In this document: positions 1-8,525 of the stretch, piece after piece | Numbering within the stretch: the first letter of the stretch is position 1 | Layout of the letters: each line of letters starts with the position of its first letter | Translations under genes and position numbers: made by a program | Source of the DNA: Tsukamurella spumae | GTDB lineage: Bacteria; Actinomycetota; Actinomycetes; Mycobacteriales; Mycobacteriaceae | Reading direction: 5' to 3' | DNA length: 64,000 nt | Assembly: GCF_012396015.1 (NCBI RefSeq) | Contig: NZ_JAAXOQ010000011.1 | Coordinates: 62,001 to 126,000, forward strand | Notes under the pieces: generated by a model | The model's database searches: none | Seen by the model: only the letters and a program-made list of their open reading frames with translations | Told to the model about the DNA's origin: nothing

Positions 1-728
1 TCGGCGACGGTGGCGTCGGCGTCCAGGGAGTCGATCCGCTGCCGCGGCGTGATGAGGTCCTCCGCGGTGAGCTCGCCGAACTCCAGAGAGCGGCCCACCA
101 GCTCCGCGGTCATCTCGTCGATCGCGCCCGACGCGGCCGAATTGCGCACCAGCGCACTGAGTTCCTGCGCGGACCGCGCCGAGCTCAGCTCCTCCGCGGG
201 CTCGATGCCGAGCCGCCGGACCAGCCGGTTCGCGGCCGAGTTGAGGAAGGTGATGGCCCAGCGGAACATCGCGGAGAAGGCGGCCTGCGGGCCGGCGCTC
301 CAACGCGCGGTCTGCAGCGGGCGGGCGATGGCGAGGTTCTTCGGCGCCAGCTCGCCGAGCACCATCGACAGGGAGGTGGCGAGGACCAGCGCCAGCACCA
401 CGGTCAGGGCGGCGACCACGGCCTCGGGGGCGCCGGTCCACTCCAGTGCGGGGCGCAGGAACTTCGAGAGCACCGGCTCTGCCAGGTAACCGGTGACGAG
501 CGTGGTGATCGTGATGCCGAGCTGGGCGCCCGACAGCTGGAAGGTGAGGGTCCGGTGGGCCCGTTGCACCTGCTTGGAACGGCGGTCGCCGCGTTCGCGG
601 ACGTCCGCGTCGACGGTCGACTTCTCGAGCGCGGTGAGCGAGAACTCGGCCGCGACGAACAGCGCCGTGCCCAGCGTCAGGGCGAGGAAGCCGACGATGG
701 CGCCGACCGTGATCAGGGCGCTAGCCAT
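1..728 (-). CDS. CNNM/HlyC-CorC family membrane protein (C-terminus cut by window edge)
   Basis: Reading leftwards from an ATG at 728, the frame stays open to the window edge, so only about 242 N-terminal residues are seen. It starts with a hydrophobic segment (ITVGAIVGFLALTLGTALF), then AAEFSLTALEKSTVDADVRERG, which is typical of the DUF21/CNNM transmembrane domain. More membrane segments follow, with GELAPKNLAIARP and then EEL..ARSAQEL and LEFGELTAEDLITPR, which leads into the CBS pair. Family members are proposed divalent-cation (Mg/Co) exporters or regulators. It lies downstream of guaB1 in the same direction, matching the Rv1841c/Rv1842c-Rv1843c order of M. tuberculosis. The CBS and CorC_HlyC domains lie outside the window. 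Confidence 0.9.
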   Translation of the reverse strand, partial: MASALITVGAIVGFLALTLGTALFVAAEFSLTALEKSTVDADVRERGDRRSKQVQRAHRTLTFQLSGAQLGITITTLVTGYLAEPVLSKFLRPALEWTGAPEAVVAALTVVLALVLATSLSMVLGELAPKNLAIARPLQTARWSAGPQAAFSAMFRWAITFLNSAANRLVRRLGIEPAEELSSARSAQELSALVRNSAASGAIDEMTAELVGRSLEFGELTAEDLITPRQRIDSLDADATVA

Positions 729-865
729 CGGCGCGCCTCCTCGACGTGGTCAGTGCGGTCTGCGCTCGTCGTCGGCGGCGTTTGCCGGGTCTTCGGGGCT
801 TCATGGTCCTTCCCAGAGGATCGTCGGTGGAATCCACTGCATCCTACCGGCGATCCATCGAGTCC

Positions 866-2311
<1,446 letters not shown>

Positions 2312-2353
2312 TCATCCTACTCGATGGCGTCGTGGCGCGGCTCACGACCGCGA

Positions 2354-3295
2354 TCAGTGCAGGATCAGGCGAGAGAGCTCGGTGAGCCAGGGGACGGCCA
2401 CGGCCACCGTGGGCACCACCAGGATCAGGCCCGCGAGCAGGTAGACCGCGCCGCTGAACATCGTGCTGGCCGGGGCCATGGACAGCCGCTCGACCCGGAC
2501 GACGGTTCCCGTCGACCCGACCGCCAGCGCGCCCCGCGGCGCGGGACTCTTGGCGCAGGTGACCAGCGCGTTCGCCAGGGGGAGCGGGCCGGCGGCGGCG
2601 ACGGCCTCGTCGTCGGCGAGGAGCTCGACCAGCAGCTTGACCGAGTCGAGCGCCGCCGACGAGCGGACGAGGCGCGGGAACGCGTGGTGCACCGCGGTGA
2701 AGGCCTCGAGCACCAGGTCGTGCCGGGAGCGCAGATGCGCGCGCTCGTGCGCGAGCACCGCGGTCAACTCCTCGTGGCTGAGCTGGGTGAGAGTGCCGAC
2801 GCTGAGCACCACGCGGTGCCGCAGCCCGGGCAGGCAGTAGGCGAGCGGCTCGTCCACCCCGAGCACCCGTAGGTCCGTGGCGGAGACGGGATGGTCACCG
2901 TCGACCGCCTGGGACAGGATGTCGACGACGGTGCGGTGCCGGGCCCGGCGCCACCGCGTGCGGATGGCGAGGCGGACGGTGGAGGTGATCAGGCGCGCGC
3001 CGATGACCAGGGTGAACGCGAAGGCGATGACCGACACCGTCCACGGCACGACGCCGAGCTGCCGGATCTCGTCGATCGGGTTCGTGGTGGGGCGGCCGTC
3101 GGCGCCGGGGACGAGGAGGCGGCTCGCGATGACCAGCCCGGCGCTGAACGCCGACAGCACGGCGGCGAGCGCGATGGCCTGCCACAGTACGAGGGCGGCG
3201 CGGGGCGTGCGGATCGGCCAGGTGGCCCGGGACAGCCAGGTGGGCACCGGTCCCGCCAGCAGCAGGGCCAGCACTCCGAAGATCAGGGCCGCCAT
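2354..3295 (-). CDS. M56 family metallopeptidase (BlaR1-like, no sensor domain)
   Basis: A 313-residue membrane protein with helices near residues 1-18, 36-60, 85-105 and at the C-terminus. The zinc-protease motif HERAH is at 183-187 (LTAVLAHERAHLRSRHD). It is much shorter than BlaR1/MecR1 and has no penicillin-binding domain, like Rv1845c. It lies 18 bp downstream of blaI and is surely co-transcribed with it. The expected role is signal-dependent proteolysis that relieves BlaI repression, possibly linked to cell-wall or respiratory stress as proposed for the mycobacterial pair. The signal cannot be read from sequence. Confidence 0.88.
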   Translation of the reverse strand: MAALIFGVLALLLAGPVPTWLSRATWPIRTPRAALVLWQAIALAAVLSAFSAGLVIASRLLVPGADGRPTTNPIDEIRQLGVVPWTVSVIAFAFTLVIGARLITSTVRLAIRTRWRRARHRTVVDILSQAVDGDHPVSATDLRVLGVDEPLAYCLPGLRHRVVLSVGTLTQLSHEELTAVLAHERAHLRSRHDLVLEAFTAVHHAFPRLVRSSAALDSVKLLVELLADDEAVAAAGPLPLANALVTCAKSPAPRGALAVGSTGTVVRVERLSMAPASTMFSGAVYLLAGLILVVPTVAVAVPWLTELSRLILH

Positions 3296-3313
3296 GGGCT
3301 TGAGCCTACTGGG

Positions 3314-3712
3314 TCACGACGATCGCGCGGTACGCTCGGTGGTGCCGTCGACCCCGGCCTCGAGCTTGGCCAGCGCGCGGCGCAGCGCCTGCGCCTCATC
3401 GGCCCCGACGCGCTCGACGAAATGGACGAGCGCGGCCTCGCGGGAGCTCTCGGCCTGGGCGAGCGCATCGAACATCAGGTCCGCGACGAGTTCCTCGCGG
3501 CCGAAGGTCGCGGCGTAGCGATGCGCCCGATCGGTGCGGATCTGCGTGACCAGCTTCTTCTTCGCGAGCCGCTGCAGCACCGTCATCACGGTCGTGTACG
3601 CGAGTTCGCGGTCAGCAGAGAGCCATTCGTGCACCTGTCGCACGGTCTGCGGTTCGGTGGACGCCCAGAGGTGGTCCATGACCGCGCGCTCGAGATCTCC
3701 CAATGCCGCCAT
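3314..3712 (-). CDS. blaI: BlaI/MecI/CopY family transcriptional repressor
   Basis: A 132-residue winged-helix repressor starting MAALGDLERAVMDHLWAS. The HTH region is TVRQVHEWLS...YTTVMTVLQRLAKKKLV, and the C-terminal dimerisation/cleavage region is typical of BlaI. I chose ATG 3712 over a longer in-frame start at 3775 because the family begins here and because TAGAAT (3725..3720) lies exactly 7 nt upstream, giving a leaderless mRNA. A perfect palindrome at 3746-3762 upstream of the promoter suits autoregulation. The gene heads a blaI-M56 unit and is divergent from the small RNA gene. It corresponds to Rv1846c, which regulates beta-lactamase and respiratory genes in M. tuberculosis. Confidence 0.92.
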   Translation of the reverse strand: MAALGDLERAVMDHLWASTEPQTVRQVHEWLSADRELAYTTVMTVLQRLAKKKLVTQIRTDRAHRYAATFGREELVADLMFDALAQAESSREAALVHFVERVGADEAQALRRALAKLEAGVDGTTERTARSS

Positions 3713-3719
3713 TGGACCG

Positions 3720-3762
3720 ATTCTACCCGGGATGGTGCGGATCGCTACGACAGGATGTCGTA
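3720..3762 (-). promoter_or_regulatory. blaI promoter and candidate BlaI operator
   Basis: The perfect inverted repeat TACGACAGGATGTCGTA lies at 3746-3762. It fits the TACnACA...TGTnGTA form of BlaI-family operators. On the minus strand it covers the expected -35 area of a promoter whose -10 is TAGAAT (3725..3720), with transcription predicted to start at the blaI ATG. Occupation by BlaI would block its own transcription. The site is seen in the sequence; the assignment to BlaI is inference. Confidence 0.7.
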
Positions 3763-3785
3763 ATCCACGCCACATCGATGAGGGC

Positions 3786-3815
3786 TTGCTAAGTTAGGCG
3801 AGGCTGCCCTAGAAT
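3786..3815 (+). promoter_or_regulatory. IdeR-type iron box overlapping a promoter
   Basis: TTAGGCGAGGCTGCCCTAG at 3794-3812 matches 14 of 19 positions of the IdeR/DtxR iron box (TTAGGTTAGGCTAACCTAA). Both outer half-site cores, TTAGG and CCTA, are intact. It overlaps a -10 TAGAAT at 3810-3815. A -35-like TTGCTA lies at 3786-3791, 18 bp upstream of the -10. Iron-loaded IdeR bound here would block transcription running rightwards from about 3822. Confidence 0.75.
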
Positions 3816-3821
3816 AAGTGA

Positions 3822-3948
3822 CGTCGCCGAGAGCGACACGAGATCCACATCGGACCGGTTCGCGAACTGAGGGCTGCAGTAATCCGCCCGGTCTGTGCCT
3901 AGGCGGGTCCGGGGATGGCTGAGCCCCGGGCCCGCCGCTCTCGTTTCC
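3822..3948 (+). ncRNA. mrsI: Putative iron-responsive small RNA, MrsI-like
   Basis: No protein gene lies between the IdeR-boxed promoter and the pspC stop at 3973. The predicted transcript of about 125 nt ends in a strong 13-bp hairpin (3902-3936) followed by a short pyrimidine-rich tail (GCTCTCGTTTCC). In M. tuberculosis the IdeR-repressed sRNA MrsI (ncRv11846) lies in the same place, on the opposite strand between blaI (Rv1846c) and the thioesterase-like Rv1847. Here blaI and that thioesterase flank it, with pspC in between. MrsI spares iron by repressing mRNAs of iron-using proteins. Position and regulation support orthology; I could not compare the sequences. The 5' end is inferred from the -10. 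Confidence 0.65.
3902..3936 (+). terminator. Rho-independent-type terminator of the small RNA
   Basis: The arm GGCGGGTCCGGGG (3902-3914) pairs with CCCCGGGCCCGCC (3924-3936) through 13 pairs, including one wobble, around a 9-nt loop. The sequence after it, GCTCTCGTTTCC, is only modestly T-rich, as is usual in high-GC actinobacteria. Confidence 0.75.
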
Positions 3949-3972
3949 GGGTGCGATCGCACCGCGAGAGGA

Positions 3973-4200
3973 TCAGTCCTTCGGCATGACGAGCCACAGC
4001 AGCAGGTACAGCAGGAACTGCGGACCCGGCAGCAGGCAGGACACGACGAACAACACGCGCACGAGCGTGGCGTCGATGCCGAAGTAGCGGGCGATGCCGG
4101 CGCACACGCCGCCCAGCCAGTTGTTGTGGAGGTCGCGGGCGAAGCGCTTCTGCGGTGCCGGGGCGGAGGGGGACTGGGTGAAGGGCATGTTCTCGGTCAT
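3973..4200 (-). CDS. PspC domain-containing small membrane protein
   Basis: A 75-residue protein. After a polar N-terminus it has the PspC signature WLGGVCAGIARYFGIDATLVRVLFVV, then a helix ending LLYLLLWLVMPKD. It is a single-domain, one- or two-helix membrane protein of the kind linked to envelope stress. The frame is open far upstream, but the ATG at 4200 with GTGGAG just upstream gives the correct family N-terminus. It converges on the sRNA gene and is divergent from the thioesterase at 4300. Confidence 0.88.
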   Translation of the reverse strand: MTENMPFTQSPSAPAPQKRFARDLHNNWLGGVCAGIARYFGIDATLVRVLFVVSCLLPGPQFLLYLLLWLVMPKD

Positions 4201-4299
4201 GACTCCACGATGCCGCCCGGCGGTCCGGTCCCGCATCGGGGTCTTCCCGGAATCCGGCCCGGAGATCGGCCCGACGACGCGTCGTCCTAGGGTGGGTTC

Positions 4300-4725
4300 A
4301 TGACGCAACCGACCCCCGGACAGCAGCAGGTCATCGACGGGATCCAGGCTCAGGGCTCCGCCGGCTTCGACACGCTCCTCGGCCTCGAGTACACCGCTCT
4401 CACGCCGGACGGCGTCGAGGCGACGCTCACCCTGCGCCCCGAGCTGCACCAGCCCTTCGGCATCACCCACGGCGGCGTGTACTGCGCGATCGTGGAGTCG
4501 GTGGCGAGTGTGTCGGGGGTGATCTGGCTCGGCGGCAGCGGTCACGTCGTCGGCGTGAACAACAACACCGACTTCCTGCGCGCCCTCTCCACCGGCGTCC
4601 TGTCGATCCGCAGCACTCCCGTCCACCGGGGTCGCCGGCAGCAGCTGTGGCTGGTCGAGATCGACTCCGAGGACGGTAAGGCCGTCGCGCGCGGTCAGGT
4701 CCGGCTGCAGAACATCGACGCGTAG
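4300..4725 (+). CDS. PaaI-type hotdog-fold thioesterase
   Basis: A 141-residue single hotdog domain. It has the PaaI-family pattern LRPELHQPFGITHGGVYCAIVESVAS, with HGG preceding the central helix, and ends with a strand ARGQVRLQNI. It should hydrolyse an acyl- or aryl-CoA; the substrate is not evident. It corresponds by position to Rv1847. TAGGGT (4288-4293) lies 6 nt before the ATG, so the mRNA is probably leaderless. A hairpin at 4747-4778 separates it from convergent ndh. Confidence 0.88.
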   Translation: MTQPTPGQQQVIDGIQAQGSAGFDTLLGLEYTALTPDGVEATLTLRPELHQPFGITHGGVYCAIVESVASVSGVIWLGGSGHVVGVNNNTDFLRALSTGVLSIRSTPVHRGRRQQLWLVEIDSEDGKAVARGQVRLQNIDA

Positions 4726-4746
4726 CGGCGAGCGCTCGAAACGCCG

Positions 4747-4778
4747 ACGAGCGCGCCCCCGGTCGGGAGCGCGCTCGT
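4747..4778. terminator. Bidirectional terminator hairpin
   Basis: ACGAGCGCGC (4747-4756) is the exact complement of GCGCGCTCGT (4769-4778), with a 12-nt loop. It sits between the convergent thioesterase and ndh stop codons and can serve both strands. Confidence 0.7.
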
Positions 4779-4799
4779 TCGTCGTGTGCGGGGCCGGTG

Positions 4800-6260
4800 T
4801 CAGCCGGCCTTCTCGGCCTTCTCCGCCTCGGCCGACGGTGCGCCCGGGGCCTGCACCTGGATGTCCGCCTTGGGTGCGGACTTCGGTAGCGCCTTCGTGG
4901 GCGAGCTGGTGTGCACCGGCGGGATCGCCGGCCTCGCACCTGACTGCAGCGCGTCGAGCGCCGTCCGCGCGTAGACCTGCTGCTCGGTGATCGTCATCTG
5001 GCCGCGCTTGTTGGTCAGGAAGGTGATGGCCCACGAGGTCAGCGTGATGACGCGGTTCTGGTAGCCGACGATGTACCACAGGTGCAGGGCGAGCCAGCCG
5101 ACCCAGGCGAGGAAGCCGCCGAACTCGAGCTTGCCGACCTTCGCCACGGCGCTGGCGCGCGAGACGGTGGCCATCGACCCCTTGTCGAAGTACTTGAAGG
5201 GCTTGCGCTCGGCCGGGGTCTGTCCCTTGAGGCCGGCGCTGATCGCCTTCGCGGCGTAGGTCGCGCCCTGGATCGCGCCCTGCGCCATGCCCGGCACACC
5301 GTCGACCAGCATCATGTCGCCGACGACGAAGACATTCGGATTGCCGGGGATCGACAGGTCGGGCAGGACCTTGACACGGCCGGCGCGGTCGGTCTCGGCA
5401 CCGGACTGCTCCGCGAGCACCTTGCCCAGCTTGCTGGCGGCGACGCCGGCGGACCAGACCTTGCACTGCGCCTCGATGCGCCGCTGGGTGCCGTCCTTCT
5501 CCTTGACGATGAGGCCGTCGGCGTCGACGTCGACCACCATCGCGTTGAGCTGGATCTCGACGCCCATCTTCTCGAGCCGCTTGGCCGCCATGGTGCCGAG
5601 CTTCTCGCCCATCGGGGGGAGCACGGCCGGGGCGGCGTCCAGCAGGATCACGCGCGCCTCGGTCGGGTCGATGTTGCGGAACGCGCCCTTGAGCGTGTTG
5701 TCGGACATCTCCGCGATCTGCCCGGCCAGCTCGACCCCGGTGGGGCCGGCGCCGATCACCACGAAGGTGAGCAGGCGCATGCGCTCCTCGTGGTCGTTGG
5801 ACAGCTCGGCCTGCTCGAAGGCGCCGAGGATGCGGCCGCGCAGCTCGAGCGCGTCGTCGATGGTCTTCATGCCCGGCGCGAACTCGGCGAACTGGTCGTT
5901 GCCGAAGTAGGACTGGTCCGCGCCGGCCGCCACGATGAGGCTGTCGAACGGGGTGACCGTCTCGCGCTCGAGCAGGTGGCTGGTCACGGTGCGGTTCTCG
6001 AGATCGATGTCGGAGACCTCGCCCAGCAGCACCTCCGCGTTGCGCTGCTTGCGCAGGATCATCCGGGTCGCGGGGGCGATCTCGCCCTCGGACAGGATGC
6101 CCGTCGCGACTTGGTAGAGCAGCGGCTGGAACAGGTGGTGAGTGGTCTTCGCGATCATCGTCACGTCGACGTCCGCGCGCTTGAGGGCCCGGGTGCCGAA
6201 CAGGCCGCCGAAGCCCGAACCGATGACGACCACCCTGTGGCGGTGCGTTCCGTCGCTCAT
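4800..6260 (-). CDS. ndh: Type II NADH:quinone oxidoreductase (NDH-2)
   Basis: A 486-residue flavoprotein with an N-terminal FAD-binding motif VVVIGSGFGG (residues 11-19) and a second nucleotide fold FVVIGAGPTGVELAGQIAE for NADH. HLFQPLLYQVATG and the late VVGDMMLVDGVPGMAQGAIQGATYAAK are diagnostic. A C-terminal amphipathic region (FLAWVGWLALHLWYIVGYQNR) anchors it to the membrane. It passes electrons from NADH to menaquinone without proton pumping and is the main NADH dehydrogenase of mycobacteria (Rv1854c). A variable Ala/Pro/Glu-rich tail of about 40 residues follows the conserved fold. AGGAGC lies upstream of the ATG. Confidence 0.95.
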   Translation of the reverse strand: MSDGTHRHRVVVIGSGFGGLFGTRALKRADVDVTMIAKTTHHLFQPLLYQVATGILSEGEIAPATRMILRKQRNAEVLLGEVSDIDLENRTVTSHLLERETVTPFDSLIVAAGADQSYFGNDQFAEFAPGMKTIDDALELRGRILGAFEQAELSNDHEERMRLLTFVVIGAGPTGVELAGQIAEMSDNTLKGAFRNIDPTEARVILLDAAPAVLPPMGEKLGTMAAKRLEKMGVEIQLNAMVVDVDADGLIVKEKDGTQRRIEAQCKVWSAGVAASKLGKVLAEQSGAETDRAGRVKVLPDLSIPGNPNVFVVGDMMLVDGVPGMAQGAIQGATYAAKAISAGLKGQTPAERKPFKYFDKGSMATVSRASAVAKVGKLEFGGFLAWVGWLALHLWYIVGYQNRVITLTSWAITFLTNKRGQMTITEQQVYARTALDALQSGARPAIPPVHTSSPTKALPKSAPKADIQVQAPGAPSAEAEKAEKAG

Positions 6261-6332
6261 TACTCTCGTTGCTCCTGGTATCGCGTCGTAGCCGGGATCC
6301 CCGGCATGTGCAGTCCTACCGTAGTCCTCTGT

Positions 6333-6902
6333 TCAACTCTCGTCGCGACGCACGCCCGAACCCGTGGCGCGGCGCTCGCGGTACGCGGCCACGTGGGTCC
6401 GGTTCCCGCAGTTCCCCTCGGTGCAGAAGCGTCGGGAACGATTCTTCGACAGGTCGACGAGAACCCGGTCACAGTCGTCGGCCGCGCAGGTCTTCAGACG
6501 GTCCACGCTGCCGCTGCGGACCAGGTCGACGAGGGCCATCGCGAACTCGGCGCGCATCCGGACGGGGAACGGGGCGTCGTCGGGGATGAAGTGCAGATGC
6601 CAGTCCCAGGCGCCGTGCCGGGTCAGGCGCGGCTGCTGCGGCGTGGCGGCCAGCATCTCGTTGACCAGCCGGGCCACCTCGTCGGGATGGCCGGCGGCCC
6701 ACACGCGTGCGAGCTCCGCGCGCAGCTCGTGGATGGGGGCGAGGTCCTTGCTCTCCGCGGAGCTCCAGCCCGTGAACTCGTGGCGGCGCAGGAACTCCTT
6801 CAGCGCCGCGGCGGTGCCGAGCCGCTCCTCGTGTCCGTAGTCGGTGTTCACGAGGTCGGCGGCCATGATCAGCGAGGGCTCGGTGTCATGAGCGAATTTC
6901 AT
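6333..6902 (-). CDS. CGNR zinc-finger / ABATE-domain transcriptional regulator
   Basis: A 189-residue protein with an N-terminal ABATE-type ligand domain (LVNTDYGHEERLGTAAALKEFLRRH). The C-terminal CGNR zinc finger has cysteines 139, 144, 160 and 165 (KTCAADDC...RRFCTEGNCGNR). Such proteins are usually local transcriptional regulators. ATG 6902 is preceded by AAGGAGT at ideal spacing, which favours it over an upstream in-frame start at 6935. It is divergent from an EamA exporter. A 17-bp imperfect palindrome and a 12-bp direct repeat lie between them, suggesting it controls the exporter. Confidence 0.85.
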   Translation of the reverse strand: MKFAHDTEPSLIMAADLVNTDYGHEERLGTAAALKEFLRRHEFTGWSSAESKDLAPIHELRAELARVWAAGHPDEVARLVNEMLAATPQQPRLTRHGAWDWHLHFIPDDAPFPVRMRAEFAMALVDLVRSGSVDRLKTCAADDCDRVLVDLSKNRSRRFCTEGNCGNRTHVAAYRERRATGSGVRRDES

Positions 6903-6960
6903 TTGACTCCTTACGACAGGTGCCGCTACTGTCACTAGCGTACCTCACTTGACTCCTTAC
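6903..6960. promoter_or_regulatory. Divergent control region with palindrome and 12-bp direct repeat
   Basis: TTGACTCCTTAC occurs twice, at 6903-6914 and 6949-6960. On the minus strand each copy reads GTAAGGAGTCAA followed by ATG or GTG, so the ribosome-binding/start block of the CGNR gene appears duplicated. The upstream GTG is out of frame with the real start. Between the copies lies CGCTACTGTCACTAGCG (6924-6940), an imperfect dyad with 5-bp perfect outer arms, a likely operator. Confidence 0.5.
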
Positions 6961-6986
6961 TGATGACATGAACACGGAGGTGACGC

Positions 6987-8009
6987 ATGGGTCGGGGTAT
7001 CGCTATCGCTCTGGTTTCGGGATTCGCGTTCGCGATGTCCGGCCCGTTCGGCAAGCCGCTGCTCGCCGCCGGATGGAGCCCGGCCGGCGTCGTGCTCGTG
7101 CGCATCTGGATCGCGGCGATCGTCACGCTGGTGCCGATGCTGATCTTCGCCCGCGCGCGGCTCGCGACGCTGCGGCACGCGCCCTTCACGGTGCTCGCCT
7201 ACGGACTGCTCGCTGTGCTCGCCGTGCAGCTCGCGTACTTCAACGCCATCGCGCACATGTCGGTGACGGTCGCGCTGCTCATCGAGTTCTCCGCGCCGCT
7301 GCTGGTGCTGGTGTACCTCTGGGCCCGGTTCGGGAAGCGCCCGACGGTGCGCACCGCGCTCGGTGCGGCACTGGCGGTCGCGGGGCTGGTCGCGGTCGTG
7401 GGCGCGGCATCGGGCGGTGCGGTCGTCTCGCCGATCGGCCTGGTCTGGGCGTTCGTGTCGCTGGTGGGCCTGGCGGCGTACTTCCTGCTCGCCGAGGACG
7501 GTACCCGCGCCGACGACCTCGATACCGCGGCGCAAGAGGGTGATTCGAAGCCCGCGGTGGACCAGTTGGCCCTTGCGGCCGGCGGCCTGCTCGTGGGTGC
7601 GGTCGTGTTGTCGCTGACCTCTCTGGCCGGTCTGACTCCGGTGCGGATCTCCACCGCGCCCGTGGTTCTCGGCGGTCTCGGCACCACGCCGTGGTGGGTG
7701 CCCGCCGTCGTCATCGGCGCGGTCGCCACGGGACTGGCCTACGTCGCCGGCATCGTCGCGATCAACCTGGTGGGCCCGACACTCGCGTCCTTCCTCGGGT
7801 TCTCCGAGGTCATCGCGTCCGGCGTGGTGGCCTGGCTGATGCTGGGGGAGGCGCTCACGCCTCTGCAGATCGTGGGCGCGGTGGCGATCGTGGCGGGCGT
7901 GATCGCCGTCAAGCGGGGCGAGCGTCGCGATCCGGACGATTCCGGGCGGCCCGTCGCTCCAGCCAGTCCGTGCGATGGATCTCGTACTCGACCCGTGCAT
8001 ACGGCGTGA
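6987..8009 (+). CDS. EamA/DMT family transporter
   Basis: A 340-residue membrane protein with about ten hydrophobic segments in two EamA repeats. The first starts IALVSGFAFAMSGPFGKPLL; the second ends LVGPTLASFLGFSEVIASGVVAWLMLGEALTPLQIVGAVAIVAGVI. A polar insert of about 25 residues (EDGTRADDLDTAAQEGDSKP) interrupts the middle. It probably exports a metabolite or drug; the substrate is unknown. GGAGGTGA (6976-6983) is a near-perfect ribosome-binding site. The last 101 bp overlap the convergent GNAT gene, giving an unusual polar tail. Confidence 0.88.
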   Translation: MGRGIAIALVSGFAFAMSGPFGKPLLAAGWSPAGVVLVRIWIAAIVTLVPMLIFARARLATLRHAPFTVLAYGLLAVLAVQLAYFNAIAHMSVTVALLIEFSAPLLVLVYLWARFGKRPTVRTALGAALAVAGLVAVVGAASGGAVVSPIGLVWAFVSLVGLAAYFLLAEDGTRADDLDTAAQEGDSKPAVDQLALAAGGLLVGAVVLSLTSLAGLTPVRISTAPVVLGGLGTTPWWVPAVVIGAVATGLAYVAGIVAINLVGPTLASFLGFSEVIASGVVAWLMLGEALTPLQIVGAVAIVAGVIAVKRGERRDPDDSGRPVAPASPCDGSRTRPVHTA

Positions 8010-8433
8010 GGTCCGCATCGCCCTCCGCGCCGAGGTCGACCTCGCCCTGCAGCGACTCCCAGTCGAGCATCGCGATGTCCAGCTGCGACATGCCCAGCCC
8101 GGCGAGGACGCGGCGCGACGCGAGGTTCGACCAGGCCGTGGACGCGTAGACGCGACCGGTGAGGCCGCGCGCGAAGGCGTCGCCCACCAGGGCGTGCGCC
8201 GCCTCGGCGCAGAACCCCCGTCGACGGTGCGCCTCCGCCACCGAGTAGCTCAACTCCAGGCCGCGCACACTGCTGTGCCGGGAGGCGCGCAGGGCGATCC
8301 GGCCCAGCGTGCGGCGGCTGTGCCGGTCGACGATGTGGAAGCGTCCGTCGAAGGCGGACGAGCTCGAGGCGCCGGCGGCGGGCGCGAGGTGGAGGCGAGC
8401 CGTCTCGATGTGCGCCTGCAAATCACCCCTCAC
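7909..8433 (-). CDS. GNAT family N-acetyltransferase
   Basis: A 174-residue protein of the RimJ/RimL-like type. LELSYSVAEAHRRRGFCAEAAHALVGDAF supplies the acetyl-CoA pyrophosphate loop (RRRGFCAEA), and YASTAWSNLASRRVLAGLGM is the usual C-terminal acetyl-CoA contact. The acceptor is unknown. GTG 8433 follows TACGCT (8446..8441) by 7 nt, so it is probably leaderless. The 3' end overlaps the EamA gene by 101 bp. Confidence 0.85.
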   Translation of the reverse strand: MRGDLQAHIETARLHLAPAAGASSSSAFDGRFHIVDRHSRRTLGRIALRASRHSSVRGLELSYSVAEAHRRRGFCAEAAHALVGDAFARGLTGRVYASTAWSNLASRRVLAGLGMSQLDIAMLDWESLQGEVDLGAEGDADLTPYARVEYEIHRTDWLERRAARNRPDRDARPA

Positions 8434-8525
8434 GGTGCACAGCGTATCCGCTCGGGCCCCGCGGGAGGCGCAGTTCCCGCGGGTGTCGCGACGGCGGAAC
8501 GCCGATGGCTGCCATACTGTCCGGC

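Noticed and set aside
3794-3812. Iron box as a regulator of pspC or the thioesterase
   Set aside because: pspC is transcribed from the other side, and the thioesterase has its own -10 at 4288; the box overlaps the promoter of the small RNA.
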